A stretch of DNA of 64,000 nt from Rhodopseudomonas_A sp036404135 (GCF_036404135.1 NZ_DASWPE010000125.1:3006-67005), one strand, 5' to 3'. Counted from the stretch's first letter, positions 9,089 through 17,977 are shown. Made by a program: numbers and translations. Notes: a model not told the origin generated them from the sequence alone.

Positions 9089-10228
9089 TCACGTCTCGTT
9101 GGTGAAGATCACCGTGCCGGAGGCCGCGAACATGCCGCCGACCCCGTGGCACACCGAGATCTTCGCCTCCGCCACCTGCGCCGGCGCGGTGCCGCGCATC
9201 TGCCGCACGCTCTCCTGCAGCGCGTACATGCCGTACATCCCGGAATGCATGTAGCTCAAGCCGCCGCCATTGGTGTTCAGCGGCAGCCGGCCGCCGGGGC
9301 GGGTGTGGCCCTCGGCGACGAACGGTCCGGTGTCTTCGTGCGGCATGAAGCCGAGATCGCCGAGCCCGTACAGCGGCAGATGCGCGAAGGCGTCGTAGAT
9401 CATCAGGTGATCGACGTCGCTGTGGGTGATGCCGGCCTCGCGGAACGCCAGCGGCCCGGCGGTGCGGAACGCACGCGAACTGTCGAAGCTCTGCATCTGG
9501 CTAACCATCGGCGTCTCGACGCTCTCGCCGGTGCCGAGCACATAGACCGGCTTGTGCGGAAAATCGCGGGCTCGCTCCGCCGAAGTCAGGATCAGCGCGC
9601 CGCCGCCGTCGGTGACCAGGCAGCATTGCAACAGCCGCAGCGGATAGGCGATCATCCTGGAATTGAGCACGTCGTCGACGGTGATCGGCGCCTGCATCGT
9701 GGCGCGCGGATTGAGTGCCGCCCATTCGCGCTGCGCCACCGCGACCATTGCCAATTGCTCGTCGGTGATGCCGTGGGTCTTCATGTAGCGCAAAACCGGA
9801 ATCGGAAACATGCTGGGCGGCCCGACCACGCCGAACGGCGCTTCGAACTGGCCGTTGAGGCTGTCCGGGGCAGTGAAGCGCGGCAATTTGCCGATCATCG
9901 ACTTGCCGCTTTCAGCGTGGGTGATCAGCACGGTCGTGCACAGCCCGGCCTCGATCGCGGCCGCGGCGTGGCGGACATGCAGCATGAACGAACAGCCGCC
10001 GACCGAGGTGCCGTCGACCCAAGTCGGGGTGATGCCGAGATAATGCGCGATCTGCTGCGGCGTCTCCACCGCGGTGGCGATGCCGTCGATGTCGGATAGT
10101 TTCAATCCGCAATCCGCCAGCGCGTTGAGCGCGGCGTCGGCGTGCAACTGGATCTGCGACATCTCGGGGATGACGCCGAGCCTTGTGGTTTCCGCGGCGC
10201 CGACCACGGCGACTGCATTCTGGCGCAT
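9089..10228 (-). CDS. Thiolase-family protein (SCP-x type)
   Basis: 379-residue thiolase-fold protein of the type annotated as acetyl-CoA acetyltransferase or lipid-transfer thiolase. The N-terminus VAVVGAAETTRLG, the central GGCSFMLHVRHAAAAIEAG block (candidate active Cys), YDAFAHLPLYGLGDLG, and the glycine-rich C-terminal GGGLSYMHSG and CHGVGG segments fit the family. It starts 4 bases after the stop of a DUF35 zinc-ribbon/OB-fold gene. Such pairs commonly form a complex acting on acyl-CoA intermediates in side-chain or fatty-acid breakdown, which I infer here. The physiological substrate cannot be told from sequence. Confidence 0.85.
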   Translation of the reverse strand: MRQNAVAVVGAAETTRLGVIPEMSQIQLHADAALNALADCGLKLSDIDGIATAVETPQQIAHYLGITPTWVDGTSVGGCSFMLHVRHAAAAIEAGLCTTVLITHAESGKSMIGKLPRFTAPDSLNGQFEAPFGVVGPPSMFPIPVLRYMKTHGITDEQLAMVAVAQREWAALNPRATMQAPITVDDVLNSRMIAYPLRLLQCCLVTDGGGALILTSAERARDFPHKPVYVLGTGESVETPMVSQMQSFDSSRAFRTAGPLAFREAGITHSDVDHLMIYDAFAHLPLYGLGDLGFMPHEDTGPFVAEGHTRPGGRLPLNTNGGGLSYMHSGMYGMYALQESVRQMRGTAPAQVAEAKISVCHGVGGMFAASGTVIFTNET

Positions 10229-10232
10229 GTCG

Positions 10233-10646
10233 CTACCCCTTCGCCGGACGGAACTGGGGCAGCGTGATGGCGTCGTCGAGCGGCTCGAAGGCGAGTTCGA
10301 GCGTCATGTCGAGTTCGAGCGCCTCAGGGGTTTGCGGGCAATCGAGGATGTTGCTCATCATCCGCGGCCCTTCGGCGAGTTCAACCACGGCGATGGCGTA
10401 AGGCGCGGTGAAGCCGGGCGCTGCGGGGCGATGATTGATGACGTAACTATACAGCGTGGCGCGGCCCGACGCCTTGAACACGGTGACGTAGCGGCAGGCG
10501 CAGCGCGGACAGAACGGGCGCGGCGGGAAATATACATGCGCGCAGGCGTCGCAGCGTTGCAATCGCAATTCGCCGACCCGGGTGCCATCCCAGAAGTGCT
10601 GGGTTTCCGGCGTTGGTTTCGGCCGCGCGCGCGAAGGCTCTGCCAT
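10233..10646 (-). CDS. DUF35 zinc-ribbon/OB-fold protein, thiolase partner
   Basis: 137-residue protein with an N-terminal rubredoxin-like zinc ribbon (Cys32, Cys35, Cys46, Cys49 in RCDACAHV and FCPRCAC) and a C-terminal OB-fold-like region (ATLYSYVINHRP, PYAIAVVEL). DUF35 proteins accompany SCP-x thiolases and likely help bind CoA substrates. The start MAEPSRARPK is chosen because AGGGAG lies 12 bases upstream; an earlier in-frame Met lacks a ribosome binding site. It is first of a two-gene operon with the thiolase, separated by 4 bases. Confidence 0.85.
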   Translation of the reverse strand: MAEPSRARPKPTPETQHFWDGTRVGELRLQRCDACAHVYFPPRPFCPRCACRYVTVFKASGRATLYSYVINHRPAAPGFTAPYAIAVVELAEGPRMMSNILDCPQTPEALELDMTLELAFEPLDDAITLPQFRPAKG

Positions 10647-11041
10647 GGTTGTGCTCGCTCCCTTGATCGTCGGCGGGTTTGCTCCCGTCGTTGCCATCTT
10701 GATGCGACATCGATTGGTCAGCGTCAACGCCCTGCGCCGCATCGCGGGTTCCCACTGAGCGGGGGCGCCGCACGGCCGGTTGATATTCCGCCCCTGCGGG
10801 CATTGCGAAGACGACTTGGTCCTGGGCCGCGGCGTTCGACGCGGTCGATAAGCGCGGGCGTAATCGATCGATTAGAAATTTCGTTGCACGGCATGCACGC
10901 CTTCCGAAGTTGGCGCGCATAGCAGCGTCGCGCAGACAATTCGTGCAATTGCGCGCGGCTTGATCTGGAAATCGTCGCTCGCATCGGCGATACCAGCGAA
11001 AGCACACGTTCGATCGCGCTCTTTCATCAGCGGATAGGCCC
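10647..11041. other. Divergent intergenic region
   Basis: About 395 bases between the divergent DUF35/thiolase pair and the amidase operon, so it should hold both promoters. I see no clear operator, hairpin or small gene; open frames here overlap on both strands and show no domain signal. Confidence 0.5.
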
Positions 11042-12391
11042 ATGTCCAAGCTTCCGACCCTCGCCGCGCTCGCGGCCGATCTCGACGCCGGCCGTAGCAG
11101 CGCCCGCAAGCTGGTCGACCAATGTCTTGCCGCGATTGCCGACCCGCAGGGCGAGGGCGCAAGAGCCTTCATTCATGTGGACGCTGAGGCGGCGATCGCC
11201 GCGGCGGAGGCGATGGACGGCTTGCGCAAAGCCAACGCCGCGCCGTCGCGCTTTGCCGGCATCCCGGTCTCGATCAAGGACCTGTTCGACATCAAGGGCG
11301 AGGTCACCCGCGCCGGGTCCCGCGCGCTCGACGACAATCCGCCGGCGGAGGCCGACGCGCCGGCGGTCGCCCGGCTGCGCCGCGCCGGCTTCGTGGTGAT
11401 CGGCCGCAGCAACATGACCGAATTCGCCTATTCGGGAATCGGCATCAACCCGCATTACGGCACGCCGAAGAGCATTTGGCAGCGCGAGGTCGGTCACGTG
11501 CCGGGGGGCTCGTCGTCCGGCGCCGCGGTCTCGGTCGCCGACGGCATGGCGCATGGCGCGCTCGGCACCGACACCGGCGGCTCGTGCCGGATTCCGGCGG
11601 CGTTCAACGGCCTGGTCGGCTTCAAGCCGACGCAAGCCCGGGTGCCGCGCGACGGCGCGGTGCCGCTGTCGCCGACGCTGGACAGCATCGGCCCGTTGGC
11701 GCGCAGCGTTCAGTGCTGCGCCACGCTCGACGCCGTGCTGGCGGATCAGCCGGTGACCGAACTGCAGCCGCGGCCGCTGCGCGGCATGCGGCTGGCGGTG
11801 CCGACCACGGTGGCGCTCGACGAACTCGACGACGCGGTGGCGCAGGCGTTCGAGCGCGCGCTCGCAACCTTGTCGCGCGCCGGCGCCCTGATCGAGCGGA
11901 TCGCGGTGCCGGAATTTCTCGACGTCGCGCCGATGAGTGCCAAGGGCGGCTTCTCCGCCGCCGAAAGCTATGCCTGGCACCGCTTTCTGATCGTCGCCCA
12001 TGGCGACGTCTATGATCCGCGGGTGCGCGACCGCATCGTGCGCGGCGAGACGCAGAGCGCCGCCGATTATGTCGACCTGATCAACGCGCGCAAATCGCTG
12101 GTGGCGCGCGCCCGGCTGCGGCTGTCGCCGTTTGACGCGATCGTGCTGCCGACCACCGCCAATACGCCGCCGAAGATCGCCGATCTCGCCGACGACAAGG
12201 CGTTCACCAAGGCCAATCTGCTGGCGCTGCGCAACTGCACGCTGATCAACATGATCGACGGCTGTGCGATCTCGCTGCCGTGCCATCGCGACGGCGAGGT
12301 GCCGGTCGGGCTGATGCTGGCGGCCCCGGGCGGCGCCGATCGGCGGATCTTTGAACTCGCGGCAGGAATGGAAAGCATGATTCGTGATTGA
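11042..12391 (+). CDS. Amidase signature family hydrolase
   Basis: 449-residue amidase with the Ser-cisSer-Lys triad: Lys79 in VSIKDLFD, cis-Ser about 157 in GGSSSGAAV and nucleophile Ser181 in DTGGSCRIPA. These enzymes hydrolyse carboxamides or act on linear ureides such as allophanate. The neighbours do not form a urea operon, so I give no substrate. It heads a three-gene operon: the DUF2848 gene starts inside its last codons (8-base overlap) and alkB follows. The overlap implies translational coupling with DUF2848, suggesting a shared pathway. Confidence 0.9.
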   Translation: MSKLPTLAALAADLDAGRSSARKLVDQCLAAIADPQGEGARAFIHVDAEAAIAAAEAMDGLRKANAAPSRFAGIPVSIKDLFDIKGEVTRAGSRALDDNPPAEADAPAVARLRRAGFVVIGRSNMTEFAYSGIGINPHYGTPKSIWQREVGHVPGGSSSGAAVSVADGMAHGALGTDTGGSCRIPAAFNGLVGFKPTQARVPRDGAVPLSPTLDSIGPLARSVQCCATLDAVLADQPVTELQPRPLRGMRLAVPTTVALDELDDAVAQAFERALATLSRAGALIERIAVPEFLDVAPMSAKGGFSAAESYAWHRFLIVAHGDVYDPRVRDRIVRGETQSAADYVDLINARKSLVARARLRLSPFDAIVLPTTANTPPKIADLADDKAFTKANLLALRNCTLINMIDGCAISLPCHRDGEVPVGLMLAAPGGADRRIFELAAGMESMIRD

Positions 12392-13070
12392 CATCGCATT
12401 CACTTTGACGACCAAGGACGGCGCGACAGCGCTGACATTGCCGATCCGGCAGACGGTGATCGCCGGATGGACCGGGCGCGATCCGGTGGCCCGCGACAAG
12501 CACATCGCCGAACTGGAAGCGATCGGCATCGCGCGGCCGGCCTCGACGCCGATCTATTACCGGGTGTCGGCGCGGCGGCTGACCACCGCGGACCGCATCG
12601 AATGCAGCGGCCGGCATTCCAGCGGGGAGGTGGAGTTCGTGCTGATCGGCGCGCAGGGCCGCACCCTGCTCGGGGTCGGCTCCGACCACACCGACCGCAA
12701 GGTCGAGACCTACAACATCACCGTCTCGAAGCAGATGTGCGACAAGCCGCTGGCGCCGCAATTGTGGGATTTCGCCGAGGTGGCGGATCACTGGGACGCC
12801 ATCATCCTGCGTTCCTTCGCCACCATCGACGGCAAGCGCGTGCTGTATCAGGAGGGCACGGTCGACGCCATGCTGCCGGCGGCCGAACTGATTTCGCGGG
12901 GTTTCGGCGATGGCGGCCTGCCGGACGGCTGCGCGATGTTCGGCGGCACCTTCGCCGCCAAGGGCGGCATCCGGCCCGCGGCGCGGTTCGACTATGAGAT
13001 CGAGGATCCGGTACTCAAGCGCGTGATCCGCCACGGCTACGACGTGGCGGTGCTGCCCGTGGTCGGCTGA
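12384..13070 (+). CDS. DUF2848 family protein
   Basis: 228-residue protein of the DUF2848 family, recognised by its overall pattern (GVGSDHTDRKVE at about 107, SKQMCDKPLAPQLWDF, LPDGCAMFGGTF). It starts at GTG 12384, overlapping the amidase stop. The family often sits beside amidases and resembles fumarylacetoacetate-hydrolase-like folds, but the activity is uncharacterised as far as I know. AlkB begins 2 bases after its stop. The conserved Asp/His cluster around 109-111 suggests metal binding (inference). Confidence 0.8.
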   Translation: MIDIAFTLTTKDGATALTLPIRQTVIAGWTGRDPVARDKHIAELEAIGIARPASTPIYYRVSARRLTTADRIECSGRHSSGEVEFVLIGAQGRTLLGVGSDHTDRKVETYNITVSKQMCDKPLAPQLWDFAEVADHWDAIILRSFATIDGKRVLYQEGTVDAMLPAAELISRGFGDGGLPDGCAMFGGTFAAKGGIRPAARFDYEIEDPVLKRVIRHGYDVAVLPVVG

Positions 13071-13072
13071 CG

Positions 13073-13723
13073 GTGAAGGGCGATCTGTTCGAGGCGCAGG
13101 AGCCGCCGCCGGCGCGGCAGCCGATCGGCGAGGGCGCGGTGCTGCTGCGCGGCTTTGCGCTCGGCGAGGAGAGCGAACTGATCGCGGCGTTGCGCGCGAT
13201 CCTGGCCGCGGCGCCGTTCCGCCACATGATCACGCCGGGCGGCCACACCATGTCGGTGGCGATGAGCAATTGCGGCGCGGTCGGCTGGGTCACCGATCGC
13301 AAGGGCTATCGCTATGACGCGGTCGACCCCGCCAGCGGCAATCGGTGGCCGGCGATGCCGGCGCTATTTGCGGGCTTGGCGCGCCGCGCCGCCGGCGAGG
13401 CCGGGTTCGCGGATTTTCAACCCGACGCCTGTCTGATCAACCGCTACGTCCCCGGTGCCAAGATGTCGCTGCATCGGGACAAGGACGAAGCCGATTTCAC
13501 CGCGCCGATCGTCTCGGTGTCGTTTGGATTGCCGGCGGTGTTCATGTTCGGCGGCATGAGCCGCAGCGACAAGCCGCAGCGCTTTGCGCTTCAGCATGGC
13601 GACGTGGTGGCCTGGGGCGGCGCGTCGCGGCTGGTCTTTCACGGCGTCGCGGCGCTGAAGGACGGCGAGCATCCGCTGCTCGGCCGTCAGCGCATCAATC
13701 TCACCTTCCGCAAGGCGCGATAG
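13073..13723 (+). CDS. alkB: AlkB-type Fe(II)/2-oxoglutarate DNA dealkylase
   Basis: 216-residue dioxygenase that oxidatively removes 1-methyladenine and 3-methylcytosine lesions. The iron facial triad is visible as His134 and Asp136 (LHRDKDE) and His190 (RLVFHGV). Arg207 and Arg213 in RINLTFRKAR match the 2-oxoglutarate-binding arginines of E. coli AlkB (Arg204 and Arg210). NRYVPGAKMSLH is typical. It starts at GTG 13073, 2 bases after the DUF2848 stop, so it is probably the last gene of the amidase operon; no Ada gene or SOS-type site is nearby. A palindromic terminator follows. Confidence 0.93.
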   Translation: MKGDLFEAQEPPPARQPIGEGAVLLRGFALGEESELIAALRAILAAAPFRHMITPGGHTMSVAMSNCGAVGWVTDRKGYRYDAVDPASGNRWPAMPALFAGLARRAAGEAGFADFQPDACLINRYVPGAKMSLHRDKDEADFTAPIVSVSFGLPAVFMFGGMSRSDKPQRFALQHGDVVAWGGASRLVFHGVAALKDGEHPLLGRQRINLTFRKAR

Positions 13724-13787
13724 CGTTGTCGAGGGAAGTGGGGCCTCGCTCGCGGAAAGAAGCGCGTCAAAATAGCAATCGCGCGCT

Positions 13788-13811
13788 CCGGTTCTGATCT
13801 CTCAGAACCGG
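13788..13811. terminator. Bidirectional hairpin between convergent genes
   Basis: CCGGTTCTGA and TCAGAACCGG are perfect 10-base arms with a 4-base loop. It sits between the end of alkB (plus) and the end of a small minus-strand gene, a natural place for a shared terminator; no long T-tract is present. Confidence 0.65.
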
Positions 13812-13826
13812 CATAGCTGCAGCCGG

Positions 13827-14045
13827 CTATTCGCGCGGCGAGAGCTGCAATTCCAAGAGCGCCATGCGTTCCAGCGCCTTGGCGTTGCGTTCGCCCTCCT
13901 TGGCGGTGCGCAGAATGCTTTCGGCGATCGATTGCACATGCGCCGAGCTCACCGGATGCGGCAGCGCCGCGACCGCGCCGTCCAGAGCCGATTGCATCAG
14001 CCGGATGGTGTCCGGCGGAAACGACGCGTGAGAGAAATCCTTCAT
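13827..14045 (-). CDS. Small conserved hypothetical protein
   Basis: 72-residue soluble protein starting MKDFSHASFPPDTIRL. It looks mostly helical (QSALDGAVAAL, AHVQSIAESILRTAKEG, NAKALERMALLELQ). AAGGAGAAGG directly before ATG 14045 is one of the strongest ribosome binding sites in the window and supports it as a real gene. I do not recognise the family and the neighbours give no clue. Confidence 0.65.
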   Translation of the reverse strand: MKDFSHASFPPDTIRLMQSALDGAVAALPHPVSSAHVQSIAESILRTAKEGERNAKALERMALLELQLSPRE

Positions 14046-14108
14046 CGCCTTCTCCTTCGGTGGTTGCAAAATGGCGCGGTGTTTGTGGGGCTGCGAACGG
14101 CGCAGGGT

Positions 14109-14444
14109 CTATCCGCGCGAGGCTTCCCAGCGACCGCTGCACGGCATTCCGGCCGCGGCGCTGTTCCATTTGCCGGAGCCGGCGCTGCCATTGAGTTGGC
14201 CGTTGGCATAGGCGCCGCGGATCGACACCCTGACATTGCCCTCGCGGCCGATGCTGCCGGTGATGTCCGGCGAGCCGGTGACGCGGCCGTCGGTGACCAC
14301 CACCGGATAGCTCAGTTTCGGCTCGCAGCTGCCGGCCTTGGTCACCACGGTGACGTGCCAGACGCCGTCGAACGGGCTTTGCGCCACGGCGAGATCGGTG
14401 CTGAGCAGCATCGTTGCGCAAAGAACCGCGCGGGTGAGCAACAT
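14109..14444 (-). CDS. Small secreted hypothetical protein
   Basis: 111 residues with a classic signal peptide (MLLTRAVLCATMLLSTDLAVAQ) and predicted cleavage after AVA or AQ. The mature part is Gly/Ser-rich and beta-like, with FDGVWHVTVVTKAGSC near the N-terminus and two mature cysteines that could pair. GGAAGGA precedes ATG 14444. The layout (signal peptide, then FDGVW, then Gly-rich strands) resembles the larger secreted protein at 40050-40553, so they may be distant relatives. Function unknown; a periplasmic location is inferred. Confidence 0.7.
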   Translation of the reverse strand: MLLTRAVLCATMLLSTDLAVAQSPFDGVWHVTVVTKAGSCEPKLSYPVVVTDGRVTGSPDITGSIGREGNVRVSIRGAYANGQLNGSAGSGKWNSAAAGMPCSGRWEASRG

Positions 14445-14985
14445 GGTTTTCCTTCCGCCAATCGGGCTGCGTCAACGACGCGTTGTATCCAAAGCAAGCC
14501 CCAACGCTCCGGCACACCGGAGCGACGAGACGCGGTAAGCGTGGAAGATTCAGCTGCGCCGAAACAGACAGGCGGGCGAATCTCGGCGATCCCGGGCGGG
14601 TCGCAATTGAAGCGGGCGACATTGCCCGTCCGACCTCCGATCCAACCCGCCATCGCTCCGCACCCGCGCTTGTGCCAGTGGGAACGATTTGAGCTATCCG
14701 GGACTGCCGGTCGTAACGAAAGCGAGTTCACTGCGCGGTGTCGTCTGGCAACCCGCAAAGTGGCGACAAGTTCCGGATAGCGTCTTCGATCCACAAAAAC
14801 GTCACGAACCAGGCAATTCGCCAAGCCCGCGGCAAGCTCTACGCCACCGGCTTGGCTCGGGCGGGTTGACCGCGTGCGATCAGCCGCGGGCCAGCGCCTG
14901 TTCGATGCCGCGCGGAATTCGCCTGGCGACCACGACGCGCAGGCCGAGGTTCCGGCAAATTCGCCGATGGGCGTTGACGCGGCGC
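14445..14985. other. Gene-poor stretch with one perfect inverted repeat
   Basis: About 540 bases between two minus-strand genes. The open frames on both strands lack ribosome binding sites and domain signal. The one structured element is CGCTCCGG-CACA-CCGGAGCG (14505-14524), a perfect 8-base stem without a T-tract. Nothing else is recognised. Confidence 0.5.
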
Positions 14986-15384
14986 TCAGCCGTGCCGGGC
15001 CTCGTTGATCAACAGGTCATGGATGCTGTTGCGCTCCCAGCCCGCCTCCCGGTCGTGGACCTTGATGTCGAACGACAGCGAAAAGCTGTCGTCGGCGAAC
15101 AACGGATCGAGATAGTGCGACAGCTTGCGGAAGATGTGGTCGCCGGCGTGCTTGCGCGCCACCGCCTCGCGGCCTTCGTTGAGCCGCAGCAGCATCGCCA
15201 TGAAGCTCAGCCCGTCGCGGCCGTCGGCGATCGCGTAGTTGTCGCAGCGGATGGCGCGGACGCGGATGCCGTCGAGCGGAAACAGTCCGGTCTCGACGGC
15301 GGAGGCGCGGACCAGTTCGACCACTTTGGCGATGTCGACCAGGTCGTCGAGATTGGCGGAATATTCGATGGTGAAATGCGGCAT
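14986..15384 (-). CDS. 5-carboxymethyl-2-hydroxymuconate isomerase family (CHMI)
   Basis: 132-residue tautomerase-superfamily protein. The start at 15384 gives MPHFTIEYS, placing Pro next to the initiator Met; in this superfamily that proline becomes the N-terminal catalytic base. The longer frame (MPSEPAMPHF) would bury it, so I reject that start. VRAIRCDNYAIADG and FIxMxLRLNEGR-like segments match HpaF/HpcD isomerases of homoprotocatechuate degradation. No other hpa ring-cleavage genes lie beside it, although an HpcH/HpaI-type aldolase is 6 kb away in the divergent transporter cluster. The substrate is therefore open. Confidence 0.8.
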   Translation of the reverse strand: MPHFTIEYSANLDDLVDIAKVVELVRASAVETGLFPLDGIRVRAIRCDNYAIADGRDGLSFMAMLLRLNEGREAVARKHAGDHIFRKLSHYLDPLFADDSFSLSFDIKVHDREAGWERNSIHDLLINEARHG

Positions 15385-15588
15385 GGCGGGCTCGCTTGGC
15401 AACGACTTCGGGAGCGCCGATGATTAACAGCAAACCGCTTTCCCGCAACAGGCTTCGCTGCGGTGCAAATGAAAGAATTCATGTCGCCCGCGCCAACACT
15501 TTGCAGCGAGGCGGTAGACAGTCCGGCGAATTTTAGGTCAACTGACCCTTGCAGGCCGGCAGCAAGTCCGGTCGCGAGGGAGGACTGG

Positions 15589-16734
15589 ATGACGCTGACG
15601 AGACGCGAGGTCGCGGCCGGCTTAGCCGTTGGACTCATGGCGCCCTACCTGATCGGTCGCGCGAAGGCGCAAGGCGCCACCATCAAGATCGGCATGTGCG
15701 CGCCGGTCACCGGCCCCGCGGCGGAGTCCGGCGGTTACGCCATCAAGGGTGCCAAATTGGCGCTGGAGGCGGTCAACAAGGCCGGCGGCGTGCTCGGCAG
15801 ACCGCTCGAACTGATCGTCGAGGACGACCAGACCACCAATCCCGGCATCGTGCTGGCGTTCTCCAAGCTCGCCGCGCAGCCCGACATCGTCGCCTTTCTC
15901 AGCTCGGTGCGCTCGACGCAGGTGCACGCGATGGCGCCCGACGCGCTGAAGCTCGGCAAGCCGGTGATGTTCGGCGGCACCGATCCCAACCTCACCAAGC
16001 TCGGCAATCCCTGGTTGTTTCGCTTCCGGCCGAACGACAGCTATTCCGGCCGGGTGATCGCCGATTACGGCGTCAACACCCTCGGCAAGAAGAAATGGGC
16101 GGTGCTGCATTCCACCGACGCGTTCGGCACCGCCGGCGGCAAGGCGCTGAGCGAGGCGCTGGGCAAACTCGGCGCGCCGCCGCTGCTCGACCAGGGCTAC
16201 GCCAACCAGAGCCAGGACTTCACCCCGGTGGTGCTGGCGATCAAATCGTCCGGCGCCGACATCCTCGGCTCCTACTTCACCTTCGAGAACGATCTCGGCA
16301 TCTTCGCTCGGCAGTTGCGCCAGCTCGGCGTCACCATTCCCTGGGTCGGCTCGCCCTCGATCACCAACGTCACCGCGCTGAAGCTCGCAGGCCCAGCGCT
16401 CTACGGCACCTATGGGGTCGCCGACTACGCCGAGGACTCCAGCGACGCCGCCAAGGCGTTCGGCAAGGCCTATCGCGACGCCGTCAAGGTGGCGCCCGAC
16501 AACCAGAGTTCGTGGCCGTTCGATGCGGTCACGGTGCTGGCCGCGGCGATCAACAAGGCCGGATCGACCGAGCCCGGCAAGATCCGCGAGGCGATTCTAG
16601 CGACCAAGAAATTCCCCGGCGCCGAAGGCGAATATAATTTCGACGACAAGGGCGATGGGCTGCACGGCTACAACATCGTCAAGAACGACAAGGGCAGCAT
16701 CGTGTTCGACAAGCACATCGAGTTCACCGATTGA
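15589..16734 (+). CDS. ABC transporter substrate-binding protein (HAAT/branched-chain amino acid type)
   Basis: 381-residue periplasmic binding protein (Peripla_BP_6/LivJ class). The N-terminus TLTRREVAAGLAVGLMAPYL contains a twin-arginine-like motif and a hydrophobic stretch ending near RAKAQG, suggesting Tat or Sec export. The mature domain shows IKIGMCAPVTGPAAESGGY, the usual first strand and ligand loop, and the typical GSYFTFENDLGIF and WPFDAVTVLAAAI regions. GAGGGAGGA precedes ATG 15589. The permeases and ATPases follow downstream past a palindromic repeat. In Rhodopseudomonas this class takes up aromatic acids as well as amino acids, so the ligand is not assigned. Confidence 0.93.
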   Translation: MTLTRREVAAGLAVGLMAPYLIGRAKAQGATIKIGMCAPVTGPAAESGGYAIKGAKLALEAVNKAGGVLGRPLELIVEDDQTTNPGIVLAFSKLAAQPDIVAFLSSVRSTQVHAMAPDALKLGKPVMFGGTDPNLTKLGNPWLFRFRPNDSYSGRVIADYGVNTLGKKKWAVLHSTDAFGTAGGKALSEALGKLGAPPLLDQGYANQSQDFTPVVLAIKSSGADILGSYFTFENDLGIFARQLRQLGVTIPWVGSPSITNVTALKLAGPALYGTYGVADYAEDSSDAAKAFGKAYRDAVKVAPDNQSSWPFDAVTVLAAAINKAGSTEPGKIREAILATKKFPGAEGEYNFDDKGDGLHGYNIVKNDKGSIVFDKHIEFTD

Positions 16735-16784
16735 GCGCGCACTTGCATTGGCGACTGGTTCGATGCGCGCCCAGATAGAAGGCC

Positions 16785-16825
16785 GTCATTCCGGGGCGCG
16801 AGCAGCTTTGCTGCGAGCGAACCCT
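16785..16825. repeat. Half copy of the TCATTCCGGGG-type repeat
   Basis: GTCATTCCGGGGCGCGAGCA is identical to the left arm of the full palindrome at 30732-30862, and the next 20 bases match with few changes. The right arm is missing, so this is a truncated copy. Confidence 0.75.
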
Positions 16826-16930
16826 CCAATCCTCACCGCCAAGGGTTTATGGAATGTGGACCTGCGCGGTTGAAAACACTCGGTGGAGAATCCCAGTGTT
16901 GAAGTTGATACGAGCGGTGCGGCAACTGCT

Positions 16931-17070
16931 CCGTCTCCCCGCTTGCGGGGAGAGGGTCGGGGTGAGGGGGCGCCGCCGCGAGGTCGACTTGGCTGAAACG
17001 CCCCCTCACCCGACCGCCGTCGCTGCGCGACGACGCTCGACCTCTCCCCGCACGCGGGGAGAGGTGAGGT
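16931..17070. repeat. CTCCCCGC-type palindromic repeat inside the transporter operon
   Basis: The outer arms are GTCTCCCCGCTTGCGGGGAG and CTCTCCCCGCACGCGGGGAG. Inner inverted copies GGTGAGGGGGCG (16961-16972) and CGCCCCCTCACC (16999-17010) match the repeat at 6976-7134. It lies between the binding-protein gene and the first permease gene. The 16735-17101 gap holds this, the half repeat and no gene. Confidence 0.85.
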
Positions 17071-17101
17071 CCGTGCTGGCAATGGAGGTTTGGAGCCTCT
17101 G

Positions 17102-17977
17102 ATGGACCTCGCTCTGCAATTGCTGTTCACCGGGATCGGCATCGGCGCGGTCTATGCGCTGGTGGCGCTGGGCTTCGTGCTGATCTTCCGCGCCACCAAC
17201 GTGGTGAATTTCGCGCAAGGCGAATTCTCGATGGTGGCGGCCTATCTGATGGTGGTGTTCGCGGTCGACCTCGGCTGGCCGTATTGGCTCTCCTTCCTGT
17301 GCGCGCTGGCCGGCATGGCGCTGCTCGGCGCGATCTTCAACCTCGGCGTGTACTACCCGCTGCGGCATCGCACGTTCCTGCCGGTGATCATCGCCACCAT
17401 CGGCGCCTCGATCCTGATGGCGAATTCGGTGCTGGCGATCTACGGCCCGCAGCCGCAGGTGCTGCAAGGCTGGTTCGAAACCCCCGGCATCCAACTCGGC
17501 CCGGTCTATCTCGACAGCCAATATCTGCTGATCATCGTGGTGACGATCGCGCTGGTGGCGTTCAACTACTGGTTCTTCGAGCACACCATGCTCGGCAAGA
17601 AATTGCAGGCGACCTCGCAGGACAAGGAGATGGCCTCGCTGCTCGGCATTTCTGTCTCCGGCATGATCATGATCACCTTCATCTACTCCGCGGTGCTCGG
17701 CGGGCTCGCCGGAATCCTGGTGGCGCCGGTGTTGTTCGTCTCGATTCAGATGGGCTCGACGATTGCGCTGAAGGCGTTTGCCGCCACCATCATCGGCGGC
17801 TTCGGCGACGTCACCGGCGCGATCATCGGCGGGCTGTCGCTCGGCATCATCGAGACCTTTGGCGCGGCGTATATTTCGGTGCCCTACAAGGACGCCTTCG
17901 CCTTCCTGGTGCTGGTGCTGTTCCTGGTGTTCCGGCCGCAGGGCATCTTCGGCGAACGCGTCGCGGAGAAGGCATGA
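17102..17977 (+). CDS. livH: Branched-chain-type ABC transporter permease (LivH family)
   Basis: 291-residue inner-membrane permease with about eight hydrophobic helices. ATNVVNFAQGEFSMV near residue 40 is the LivH signature, and the conserved cytoplasmic region GKKLQATSQDKEMASLLGIS contacts the ATPase. The start at ATG 17102 has GGAG 6-10 bases upstream; a TTG four codons earlier is possible. Its stop overlaps the next start (ATGA), so it is translationally coupled to the fused permease-ATPase. It pairs with the LivM half of that fusion. Confidence 0.92.
   Translation: MDLALQLLFTGIGIGAVYALVALGFVLIFRATNVVNFAQGEFSMVAAYLMVVFAVDLGWPYWLSFLCALAGMALLGAIFNLGVYYPLRHRTFLPVIIATIGASILMANSVLAIYGPQPQVLQGWFETPGIQLGPVYLDSQYLLIIVVTIALVAFNYWFFEHTMLGKKLQATSQDKEMASLLGISVSGMIMITFIYSAVLGGLAGILVAPVLFVSIQMGSTIALKAFAATIIGGFGDVTGAIIGGLSLGIIETFGAAYISVPYKDAFAFLVLVLFLVFRPQGIFGERVAEKA

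Noticed and set aside
14342..14824. 160-residue minus-strand open frame upstream of the small secreted protein
   Set aside because: No ribosome binding site or domain, an Arg-rich shadow-like composition, and overlap with the better-supported secreted gene in another frame.
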